Shown here: positions 54,003 through 64,000 of the stretch, in pieces
How positions within the stretch are numbered: the first letter of the stretch is position 1
How the letters are laid out: every line of letters starts with the position of its first letter
DNA from: Ulota crispa
Taxonomy: Eukaryota; Streptophyta; Bryopsida; Orthotrichales; Orthotrichaceae
Assembly: GCA_963920765.1 (NCBI GenBank)
Contig: OY987249.1
Location: 17,084,483-17,148,482 of the forward strand
Length of the DNA stretch: 64,000 bases
Reading direction: 5' to 3'
The notes under the pieces: model-generated
Told to the model about the DNA's origin: nothing
What the model saw: only the letters and a program-made list of their open reading frames with translations
Database searches by the model: none
Translations under genes and position numbers: made by a program

Positions 54003-57000
54003 ACATGAAAGTGCGTTTTTGCAAATACTGCACCAAGGACTATATTTGAGAGATTCTCAAATCTTGAATAGTTGCTGTGTACCTCATTATTTGAAATGCA
54101 TGTACTAATAGATTCACTTTGTTTTTACAACATGCTCAAAAGGTGCTAATGCTTCATTTTTTAAATAACCACTCGAGAATAACCATACCCACTTTATTTT
54201 CTCTTTGCCAATGCATTTTATCTTGGTTTTGAGCTTTTGCCATGTACTTCAATTTTTTTGAAGTTTCTTTTTTGCTAAATCTGAAGTTTGTTTTGTGCCA
54301 ACTAGAGAAATTATGAGCCCTCCAAAAGGCCCCTACAAATGGCGGCATGGTACATTACAGAGGTAATTTTTTTGTTTTTGTTTTGTTTTTTTTTAATACT
54401 AAAACCGTCGTGGCACATGATCTAACAACTTGTAGAAGTTAGAATATTTGTCAATAATGGCAACTTTTTTCTCTATATGCACATCTCTCATGTAATGGTA
54501 GGGGTCTTCTAGAGGGCTCAATTTTTTTCTAATGGTGAACACCAATTGTTCTTTTGTGCAATTCTTGTGCAATTCTAGGGCAATTCTAGTGCAATCCTAA
54601 AGTAAAAGAATAAGGGCACCCTTAGTTGAGCCATGAAATAAGCTCATGCAACAAATATCCTTGGGGTGACCTACAAGTTTGCAAGAAAAACAAGCTCCAA
54701 CCTCTTACCTCCTTTAGAAGTTGACAGCGTCTCTATTCACTTGGCCATGCTTAGTAGTTGAGCACATTTTGCAAAGTCCATAGCAATAGTCCATATTGCA
54801 AGATTCTCTTCACTATGGCATAAACTCCAATTTTTAAAACCTTTTCAAATGTTTTGCCACTCCATGATTGGCTCCAAGGCTTCTAGAATGAAAAGTATAA
54901 CCAATTTGGGGTTACAATAACCAACTTTTGGTTGAGGAGCTACAACAAAGATTAAACTTGGAAGAAAATAGACTTGCAATGTGTTCCATGCATTCTTAGT
55001 AGCAACCATGTAAGATAACTCCCAACTAAAGGTGTCCTATTTCAAGTATTAGCTAGTGTAAGGACAAGTATATGTACACTATAGCTGGTTGCGTAGCTCC
55101 CACTAAAAGAAATGCTCAAATAATCATGCCTCTATTGGCTCCCACCTAAGAGCACTGCAAATGCAATATGCTACATGCTTTGTCATAATACAATTTCATC
55201 CAATTTTCATTTCCATTGGATTCAATCATCCACACTATATGTACTAGGCAAACATGCAAAGGCCAATCAAAACTCATCTTATTTTGAATGTTAGACGAGA
55301 TTCAATCAAGACACATTGTTAAGTAGCAAATTCATGTAAACTAAGTTCTAGATGATGGTTTGAAAGGCTAATTATATTTGCAAAATATGACAACTTGACT
55401 TGAGTAACTCTTGCAAAGTGGTGCTTTGCATTCATTCTAATGTATTTCAAAGTGTTTAACAAGTTGCATTGGAGATATTAAAGATGTTTAAAAATGCTCT
55501 TATGTAAGTTACACAAAAATTCAATACAACCATACTTGAAAAGTGACCCTTATCATAGTGTGATTGTTTGTTTGTTGGCTCTAAACCACTAGGAAAGAGG
55601 TTTGGCACCAAGAGAAGCCGCCCTAAATTAACGTTCCTTGAGAGTTAGAAACTTTTTTATAAATGTGTTTTAAAGGGAGAAATGGACACATTTAGCATTT
55701 CACCCTCACCCTATATTCACATGTTTCCCATTAAGCCACCCAACTATGGTAGGTCCAGGAAGACCTACCTTGAGTTTTGCCTTTCAAGGACTTTTTAAAA
55801 CAAGCTACCCAAAGAAGAGCGCTTGATTAGAGCATCTCATGTAACCCTCCAAATGTTCAAGCCCCTTTGACATCTAGATGAGAAGCAACCAATTCTACCA
55901 TGTGTTAGCCTCTACGTTTACCTTCCCCCTTCAAATAAGCCATATTTGAAAGGGTCTCTAAACCCTCAACAAGTTATATTTTTTGGTTGTCGTAACTTAC
56001 TTTATTGCTTTTGGAAGTTTCTTTGACTTGTGATTGTTTTCACTATACTTAGCAAGTTATATTGTTGGAATATAAGTGGTCACCTCACTTAACCCTAAAA
56101 CAACCTTGAGAATAGAATGAGGCCTCAACTAATTTTTGAAGTTAAATAAAACCTTACCAAATTACTATTTTTAGTAGTTAGTTTTTTAAAAAATTAGTTT
56201 TGAAGTTTAGTATTAGCTTCAACAATCTGATTTTGCAAATGATTGATTATGAATTTTTCTATTCATGATTTTAAGCAACAAGTGTCCATTGCAATGTTGA
56301 CTTTATGTAGTGTTGAGGGCTCTTGGAATAAGCCTCAAATACACTAGAACTTTGATAAAAAAATCACATTAAAAATTCATTTAAAACTTTTGTAGAGCAG
56401 ACTTTGAGAAGTCATAAGAGCTTCTCCACCTCAGCCGCCAGGCCAAGGTGAGCAACCCGGCAAGCAAGCGAGCTATTTGTCAGGCGGTCTAGCAGTCTAG
56501 CGGGAAGGTCCCCACCGTGCCCGTACCCTGGGTTGGGTTCATGAGCATGCATTTGGTAGGCCCTACAAAAATTTATGAGCGCACGCCCCATGGCAATTTT
56601 TTACAAAGCCTATAGCCCTTGAATTTTCCCTCTTGCCTGCCATCGAGAGGGAAAATGCCGAGGTTGCAATGCCCCGGACATTGCCCCGCTCCCCCAGCCC
56701 CGTGTTGCAAGCGCAGGGTGGGGATTACTTTTTTGCCCCTGACCCGCCAAGTTGGTGTCACGAGCTAGGCCAGCGAGCAAGGTGAAGATGTTTGAAATTG
56801 ATTGGGATTATGCATGTTGGGCCCTTTAACCTCATGTTTTTTTGGTGACCAAGTTCTTAATTTTGACATGTGAAAAGAAGCTTGAAAGACTTCAAATCAC
56901 TTTCACAATTTTACCACCCTCATGATCAAACATTATAATCTTTCAATCCATAAGAGATATTGTTGTGTTTTCTTTTCTAATGTGATAACATGCTCAATTT

Positions 57001-57616
57001 TATTTTGATACAATTACAATTCAAAAATAATTGTACAACTTATCAAAATGTTAGCTTTTTGTTCAAATTAGAGCAAATTCCTAGAAGCTCAAGAATTTCT
57101 AAGATTGTTTTGGGGTTAAACAAACAAAAAGGGATTTAAGGGACAACAATAATTGCAAGGTTGCAAGAAATTCTCTTCTGTACCATACTCAAAAAATGAG
57201 AAAGTGCTACAAAGAAATAGAATCCCAAAACCACTAGCAGAGCTACTTGTTTGCATTTGTATTTATTGCTAAAGGATGGCTTTCTTAAACAAATCCAAAA
57301 GTAGCTTCAAAAGATATTTACGTGTAGATATCTAATTTTGAAAGCCTTGCTTTTGGAACCAAACTAATTGGGGGAATAACTCTACCCATATGATTCAAAA
57401 CTGCACAAACTAGAAATTTCTTACATTTGCCACATCTCACATATTGCTTACCTCTTTGATCGTGTAAAGTAATAAAGTGCTCAAAAGGCAATTACATAGG
57501 GACAATGAATGTCCAAACTAGCTAAGAAAATTCAAAAATAGCTCTAACTAAACCTTAAAATATCTTTGAGACCTATTTTGAAACCTATTTAGAAGAACCA
57601 CTACAAACTAATGGTA
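54003..57616. other. AT-rich transposon-derived stretch with a GC-rich insert
   Basis: No gene recognised. 56160-57117 is a reversed relative of the 50224-50864 element, interrupted by a GC-rich block at about 56424-56795. The rest looks like old repeats without coding character. Confidence 0.4.
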
Positions 57617-57843
57617 AGACAGGATTGTAAAAGCATCCATTACCAACATTGTATCTAATGGCACCACTCTCTACACATAATAGTCATTCTAGAACTTGAA
57701 TCTAGGTGCACCATATATAACTTATCATTTTGATCAACAACAATAAATTATCTATAATGTGCCTAGATTACACTTGTAAAATGACTACCCTCTAGAAAGA
57801 GTGACACCATTAGGTACAATGTTGGTAGTAGGCGCTCCTACCT
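57617..57843. mobile_element. Fold-back MITE, AGGTAG-like right end
   Basis: The two halves pair over about 75 bp, with ACCAACATTGTATCTAATGG near the left inverted at about 57811-57826. The right end GGCGCTCCTACCT is followed by TA. The left end is decayed (TAAGACAGGA). Confidence 0.55.
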
Positions 57844-57859
57844 TAAACCTCCTTTCTAA

Positions 57860-58000
57860 GGGCCTCCTTCCATGTAGAGCCGGTATCGGTGGAGCTCACT
57901 AATAATCAAAGAGATGTGAGGTCCAATTTTGCTGGAGCACCCATCTCACCAGTTATCAGTGAGCTCCACCAATACCAGCTCCACATGAAAGGAGGCCCTA
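57860..58000. mobile_element. Tourist-like (PIF/Harbinger) MITE, 141 bp
   Basis: Ends GGGCCTCCTT / AAGGAGGCCC lie within about 45-bp arms, with TAA on each side (57857-57859 and 58001-58003). The 3-bp TAA duplication fits PIF/Harbinger. Confidence 0.8.
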
Positions 58001-58003
58001 AGA

Positions 58004-59385
58004 TTCAACCCTAAACCAACCAAACTAGAAAACCTAAATGTACAAGCTTTCAGCGCCGCTCGTCTCTGCCACCCTCACTAGATTCTATCATTACCTGTTC
58101 ACTGAGGTTGAGGAGTGCTTCAGCCTGCTTTCCTGGTTCAAACATTTACTGAGTAATGACAAAACGCAGCAGAGAGCAAAATCGAATATTCGAGCAATTG
58201 TTTGTGGTTTTCATTGAGGTCGGATACCATAGCAATTTAGAAGGATCTCAATCCTAGAATGCGACAATGTTCTACATTGGAAAAATCAATATGAACCTCT
58301 TTCTGAAAATTAGTCTTCGAATCACCAGCAGAAATGATGGCTCGTAGCGTTTTAAACAGCTTTCACCTTAAGTTGTGGACTTGCTGTACATTAAAATGCT
58401 TACTTATCCGGCCTTCGGTTAGATTATGGACGTTACATAGAAAACAAATTATCAGTGCATTTTGCCTTCAGAAAAATCCTCATGGTACCCAAGAAGGGTT
58501 TTCACCTTACAGTATGTAAATGGTGTACTGCACATCGGGAAGTCAGCATAATGACTTTTATATAAAGAACTCAACAGCAACCTTTATGTCAAATTTTTAG
58601 CTTGCTTGACAGTGATTAAGCATGCTACTTCATAAACTTACCAACATAGAGTGTTTGAACCCTTAAGTAACAGGGTTTATTGTTGCAAATACACTGGTTC
58701 AATGTATTTGCCAAGGACAATTTTAGTCCCCGTCAACGTTTAAGGGTTAAGAAGTTCCTCACACTAAATTGAGCAACTAGTGTACATTGAAAATTGCACT
58801 GAAAAGGAAAATTCAAGTATTTACTTCAACGTCAAAGTTAAGAGCCTTGAAGATGCATTTATAACAAGACAACCTTAGGGCTTATTTCCATTTGCTCTTA
58901 TGATCAATGTTAAGTGAGTAATAGATGGTCAACTCTAATTGGCATTCCCACTTCAATTAGTAATTAGTAATTAAGAACCAAACCTAGTTGGCAAGGTTGT
59001 TGGTAGTAGATAGCATTGATTTTAGTATTTAGATATTGTAAAAAACTAAAATTACATAAATGATTCTTTCCTAAATATCTTAAAGTCCAAAATCAAGAAA
59101 AACAAAGATTTGATAGTACGAACCAAAATATTACATAAAATTGGTGAAGATATTGACTTAACTAACACTAGTGATATTAACTCTGCCACTACTGTGAACA
59201 ACAAGTACCAAAAGTACTATTCATCCTTGCTAAAAGCAAAGTGAAAACAGGCCTTTAGAAGGGGTTAGGGTTACGCGTCCAATAGAAAGGGGGATTTCAA
59301 TACCATATCCTGAGTTAGAATATTAGCCTTCGGGGATACTTCTTAGAGCATCCTACCTGAGGAACTCATCAGTAGAAATGAAAAC
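58004..59385. other. Region left of the orphan exon
   Basis: A short exon-like piece on the minus strand at about 58101-58130 (AEALLNLSEQ between an AAAGCAG acceptor and a GTAATG donor) could belong with the exon at 59391-59610. A small ACCCTTAAG/AAGGGTTAA-ended repeat lies near 58660-58750. Nothing else recognised. Confidence 0.3.
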
Positions 59386-59390
59386 TCAAC

Positions 59391-59610
59391 TTACCAAGGA
59401 GCAAGAACCATCTCCTCCAGAAAAGTCGACTTGAAGAGGTCTTGCGAAATCTGCATTGGATATCTCTGGCGTTTGCACTGAAAGGTAGGCTTTGAAGTCA
59501 TGCACGCAGACACTGCCCCGAACAACATCACCATTCGCATTAACCAGAAAAAAAAACACATTCTCTCTCTGGCAATTCGAGCTACTGTTGGAACTGTTCG
59601 AGAGAAGCTT
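59391..59610 (-). CDS. Orphan coding exon, protein unassigned
   Basis: On the minus strand, between an acceptor (TACCTCCCCAG) and a donor (GTAAGTTG), the frame reads NCQRENVFFFLVNANGDVV, then RGSVCVHDFKAYLSVQTP and DFARPLQVDFSGGDGSCSL. It has strong coding character and good splice sites. The SVCVHDFKAYLSV stretch faintly resembles the N-terminal exon of B-family DNA polymerases (S-V-x-C-x-V-x-G-F-x-P-Y), but this is too weak for an assignment. No start exon or following exons were found nearby, so it may be a gene fragment or part of a gene with unrecognised exons. Confidence 0.45.
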
Positions 59611-59619
59611 CACAACTGG

Positions 59620-60704
59620 GGAGGTAGCCCTTACGGAATGTGAACACTGTCTGATTAAAATAAATATTTCTGCACTGTTTTACTATAGAAAGGAAACGAC
59701 ACATGCCTGTCCAAACTGATAGATAGAGGAGCAACAATCAGAAGCGAAGGTCTACATTAGAAAAGGATTAAGATTCAGCAATTAGGACTACCTGCTCTGT
59801 TAGGGTTTAAGACACTAAAGGAGAGTCATCAAAACCTAGATTAGTGCAAAAAATAGTGAAACTTCATAGTACAATGATCGTGGTTTAGCATAAATGCTAG
59901 AAAGGTAAAAGGTATCAAGCAAAAGCGTGAAACCTGTGGCATTATTCATAAAACAGGAACTTTGCAGGAATTCCCACTCTTAGATAGGAACTGGCATGTT
60001 TCAACTTTTCAAAAATAATCATGTTTTATAGCGACTTCCAACTCGGTTTACAAGAGTTTACCAAAATTTAACACCGGCTTGCGGAAAACAAACTTTCATA
60101 ATGAAATTTAGACCCTTACATTAAATTCTGCACCTCACTAGTAGTAGTATTATAACTATAAAAAAATAGCAACAAGGGTTTGGTGGCCAAGACTCTTTTA
60201 GACCACGTCAAGGGGATAGATATCCTTTGAACACATCATGAACCTACCAATCCAATTTTGCATCAGCAACGCATTTTATCCAGTGTGGTGGATAGCTTTA
60301 CTCTGATCCTCCTACTCTTTTTTTTTGGTCTAAAACAAAACTATTTCTGCAACAACAACAACAACAACAACAACACAGCCCTACATGTTCCATTCCTGAA
60401 ACTCCTTAGTGAAAAGCACCAATTTTCTTCAATCTCCTTCTCATTGTGATCAGTGGGGTGGCAGTTCTTTTCCGAAATGATTTCCATCTTGTAGAGGTGA
60501 GTTCTTTTAACTCCGTTCCTTTGCTTCATTTTCCAACGTTGGTTAACAATAAAAGTATAAAGCAACCTGCAATAAAAACCAACCCCAATACTCCCCTCCC
60601 CCCCTCCCCTCCCCTCCCCTCCCCTCCCCTCCCCCTCTCTCCCATTTTCCATTACCTGGCCGGTGGTGGACAGCAGGAGCATCATCATCACCCTAAACCC
60701 TTCT
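59620..60704. other. KHZ 3' flank with simple repeats
   Basis: Includes the 3' UTR of the minus-strand CCCH-KH gene. An AAC trinucleotide run (about 60350-60375) and a CCCCT pentamer run (about 60594-60645) are present. No other gene recognised. Confidence 0.5.
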
Positions 60705-62681
60705 TCAGCTCCTATACGGATCCCTCATGTCCTCCGGCCCATGAGCAAAGTGACAGCGATCTCCAAACGTACACGTGCCCTTGGTGAAATTCTCACACAG
60801 CTTTGTCTTGAAATTGTGAGACACAGATCCAGCCGAGGGACGAGCAGGCACATTGTCCCGGTGCATGAGCACATGACGAACCATTTGACTCGCTTGCTTG
60901 ATTTGCTCAAAGGAGCCCTCCATTTCAACGTTGCGCAAACCAGGGTCAGTCTCATGTTCCTTGATAGAAAGCTTGGCACCGGTAAGACGGCAGATCTGCT
61001 TCGCATTGATACCGCCCTTGCCAATGATAGCACCAGCCAAAGACGCCTCAATACTAATCTTGGCTGTGGACGAAGCACCAAACGAGTTTGCAGCAGCCAT
61101 GCCTGGTGGAGTTGGCTCCCGGTAAGAGCCAAACCTGGCCCCCTCTCTCTCTCGACCACCAGGTCCTCCACTACCAAATCTGCCTCCATTGTTAGTGTTT
61201 CCATATGCTGCTCCGCCACGGTAGGACGCCGAAGGAGGTCCCTGGTCCCTGGAGTAGTCCTGACGTGGATAAGTATCACGCTCTGGTGCAGCAGGTGTGG
61301 TGAATGTCGCGCTTGCCTTTCGAAGCTCTTTTTCTCCGTGAGCAAAGTGGCACTTGTCAGAAAATCGGCATCCCTCTGGTGTGTCAAAACGGTTACAGAG
61401 CCTGGTCTTAAAACCACCGAGGTTTGCTCCCTGGTCATCCGGTCCTACGCCTCCCACCACCTTGCGTGCACCTGCACCCCCCATGCTGCTTATGTTGGCC
61501 AGCGGAGCCAACCCGCCAATGCTTTGCATACCTCCGGGCACGAAGTGCAAAAAATGGCAGCCTTCTCCATATGGACAGCCGGATGTACTGCAACAACAAA
61601 TACAGCGGTGCATTAGAAGGGATAAACATGAAATATCAAGGCTTACAATACAACTACAGTACACCACAAAACGGGACTAAAGATTCAAAGTAGCGTTAAA
61701 GACTATTCGACACAATAAGAAGACTACGTTTCGACTTGTAACAATCCACCTGATTTGTTCATAAAACGAAGGCACCAGAAAAGAGGTCAAGCAAAAAAAG
61801 GGAAAAAAGCTTAAGAGAAAGACGTTGAATTGTACGCTCTTAGTGGATGAATATAGATCCAGTCATTAAATACCGTAACGCAGAATCACAACCATGTTTA
61901 CCTGAAAAACTTAGTGCAAGGCTTAGTCCTGTTGCCTGAGCTTCCATCCTTGTTGTCTACATTATCAAATCCACTGGTGTTATTAGTACTTTCTGGATGA
62001 TTATCAAGAGCATTGTGATATGTTTCGTGAAAAGTGTTTCTTCAAAGCAGTCAGAGAGAGTCCAGATAAGAAGTTGGATTACCACTTGGAACCATGGCAC
62101 TCTCACCGTTACACAAACTTATCCATGTTCAGAAACCATGCAATTACAATACTAGTTCAGACAGCATACAAAATAGAAACAATACAACGTACTCGTCTCA
62201 TGCATTTATACGGACAACTTTTGTTCTGTTCTGAACATAGCGCTAGTTTTCGGAAGAAGCTCGTTATGGTAGACTATTATCTAGATAAGCTTACATAAAC
62301 TCAAACTTCTTACTTTCCATACAAGCACACTGAAATAGAAAGAGTATCAAACTTCTGACAGATCCTTAACAGCGACAAAGTACTGAACTTCCAAATAGCT
62401 AAAGTAGAAACCAACCATAGAAAACCCGTACTTCTACCGCAACAACTCATGCAACTAATTTAAAAACCAAAAAAAGAGGCTACTTGTTTAAATATTTAAT
62501 GGTAAACAAGCACAGATCTCAAACAAGAAGATACCATTAAAAGCCGACCACAAGAAAAAAAAGTGTATATAAACAACTTACAATCGTCCATACCACCGTG
62601 CCCGCCGTTGGCTCCATTAGTGCCGTTCAACAGACCGGAGTCTGGTCTAGGCCTCTTCCGCGGAGGTCCATACGGATCCAT
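60705..62681 (-). CDS. KHZ: CCCH zinc-finger and KH-domain RNA-binding protein (KHZ1/KHZ2-like, 3 exons)
   Basis: Probable RNA-binding regulator. Exons: 62681-62582, 61956-61902, 61587-60705, giving 345 residues. The order is CCCH finger 1 (C47-x8-C-x5-C-x3-H66, CPYGEGCHFLH), finger 2 (C116-H135, CRFSDKCHFAH), a Gly/Arg/Ser-rich linker, a KH domain (about 228-292, with the GxxG loop as IIGKGG), then finger 3 (C316-x7-C-x5-C-x3-H334, CTFGDRCHFAH). The start is MDPYGPPRKRPRPDSG, with a basic stretch that could be a nuclear signal. Finger 1 is split over exons 2 and 3. The set CCCH-CCCH-KH-CCCH matches Arabidopsis KHZ1/KHZ2 and rice homologues, which are linked to flowering and senescence. The exon 2 acceptor (AATGTAG) was chosen because nearby alternatives bring in stops. 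Confidence 0.93.
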
Positions 62682-63520
62682 ACTCAGACTCGTAGCTAAA
62701 AACTCTGTTAAAACGAACCACACGCTATGTCAGCAAACAAGAGAAACTCTCACACACAACACAATATAGTATGAAAAAAACGTCATCCACATCAACAAAC
62801 ACTACAAACCTACTCATTTACAGCTCAGAAAAACAAAACAAAACAAAAACCAGAAGAATCTACACAACTAAGAAAACTAACACGTCATATCCACACTCAA
62901 ACAAACAAAAAACACTCTAATCCTAGCATTGTAGCATCAAAACACCAGGAAACCTCGGAAAGGGGGAAAGGAACAAACACTACAAACCTACTCATTTACA
63001 GCTCAGAAAAACAAAACAAAACAAAAACCGGAAGAATCTAAACAACTAAGAAAACGAACACGTCATATCCACACTCAAACAAAAAAAAAACACTCTAATC
63101 CTAACATTGTAGCATCCAAACACCAGGAAACCTCGGAAAGGGGGAAAGGAACATTACGGGGATGATCCGCTCGAAGCAAGCGCCAACAACGCTCTAGTAC
63201 TAATAAAGCTCGAGCTCGGCAATGCAAGACTGGTTTTGAAATAATTGAATGCTAACCACAAATAGCGGAGCTAGGCCTGCAGAGGGAGTGGCAGGCAAAG
63301 GAGAGAGAGGAGAAAAGAGTAAAGGCAACAAAAAAGAAACGGTTTAGGAAAGATGCTAAACGAGAACCTGGAAACACTAACAAAGGAGGAACTTAAGTTG
63401 GGCTTCGCAGTGCAGATGACCCACCGGCGCTGCTGCTGCTACGTACAAGAGTTCGGGAGTGGAGCAAGGGGCTGTGGCTATGGCGGAGAGTTAGGGTTAA
63501 TAGGCGAGCAAGCACAAAAG
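62682..63520 (-). promoter_or_regulatory. KHZ leader and promoter region
   Basis: On the minus strand, a TAACCCTAA telo-box-like motif (about 63490-63499) and a GC-rich CAG-repeat stretch (63425-63445) suggest that the transcript starts near 63480-63520, with 5' UTR intron(s) before the ATG at 62681. Exact exon limits were not determined. It contains the 178-bp tandem duplication. Confidence 0.4.
62794..63153. repeat. Two-copy tandem duplication, period 178 bp
   Basis: The block from AACAAACACTACAAACCTAC to GGAAAGGGGGAAAGGAAC is repeated with only a few changes, so it is young. It lies in the inferred KHZ leader intron or promoter. Confidence 0.92.
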
Positions 63521-64000
63521 CAGATCCCGACTGAAATTCTGAGGATGATGAGATGGGTCTTCTTCCAAAGGCGGAGGGCGGAGGGCGGAGGTGGGTCTGT
63601 CGAGGAAATGGACAAAAGGTTGTGACTTGCTTGGTTTTTCAGGGTTTGGTTTGGGAGCAATTTGGGTTGCGTTGTGTTGCGACGGTGGCTGGCGTGCATG
63701 GCGGCCCACCCCACAAAGCGGCCCGTCTCGTTTGGGGGGAAGGGGCGCACCTCGATGCCTCTGGAGCTACGGACGAGGTTGGATGAATAACGTATAATGG
63801 ATGAGAAAGTTCGAATGAATGAAATTCGTGTTTTGCTGGATGGATTATCTCAACGGATGGATGGGCTTCAACGGGTGGATGAACGTGGAAAACCCCTCGT
63901 CATTGATTGCGGTTTCCGGGGGCATTTCTGGGGGCACTTCACGACGTTTTTTTTCCTGGTGAAATTTCGCCAGATCTGACAGAAATTAGCCACTGTCGTT
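63521..64000. other. Right edge, no gene recognised
   Basis: Upstream flank of KHZ. Loose GGATGA-type repeats are seen at 63780-63890. Short open frames show no family resemblance. Confidence 0.4.

Noticed and set aside
49338-58000. Protein-coding LTR or LINE elements in the AT-rich right half
   Set aside because: I found no reverse transcriptase, gag, integrase or paired long terminal repeats that I could support.
60663-61616. A 317-codon plus-strand frame opposite the KHZ gene
   Set aside because: It is the antisense shadow of the GC-rich CCCH-KH coding exon and shows no domain, while the minus strand shows three CCCH fingers and a KH domain.

Overview
The window is nuclear DNA of a land plant or close streptophyte relative. 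The signs are spliced genes with GT-AG introns, plant-type telomere motifs (TTTAGGG), telo-boxes (AAACCCTAA) in gene leaders, a plastid IF3, a plant-type CCCH-KH protein, and plant DNA transposons (CACTA, Stowaway, Mutator-like and Tourist-like MITEs). I cannot name the species.

Layout, left to right. 83-464 is a MITE. About 560-5501 (+) is an intact deoxyhypusine synthase gene with 7 coding exons and a 5' UTR intron that carries a MITE inside a MITE. 5502-9148 is intergenic and MITE-rich, with one orphan exon-like stretch. 9149-9304 (-) encodes a small mitochondrial-type ribosomal protein bL36. 11424-21362 (-) is an intact 17-exon PGAP1-like GPI inositol-deacylase gene whose introns hold seven MITE insertions. 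22165-22929 and 23037-40804 are nested elements; the second is split by a 17.4 kb CACTA transposon at 23127-40527. 43201-44314 is another nested MITE. 44754-49337 (+) is an intact 9-exon plastid translation initiation factor IF3 gene. 49338-58004 is AT-rich, transposon-derived sequence. 58000-60600 is unassigned except for one good orphan exon. 60705-62681 (-) is an intact KHZ-type protein with three CCCH fingers and a KH domain; its leader extends toward 63500.

The four larger host genes and bL36 are unrelated housekeeping genes (eIF5A hypusination, GPI-anchor remodelling, mitochondrial and plastid translation, RNA binding). All appear intact when their exons are joined by eye.

The most unusual object is the CACTA element. 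Its left half encodes a decayed TNP2 transposase on the minus strand. Between the transposase-associated N-terminal domain and TNP2 lies a 200-codon open frame carrying a recognisable SET (lysine methyltransferase) domain, the longest uninterrupted frame in the element. The right half carries a decayed TNPA-like gene and a roughly 110-bp minisatellite. The TGACTA/TAGTCA motif, normally subterminal, is spread through the whole element.

All exon joins are manual. No database search or transcript evidence was available.
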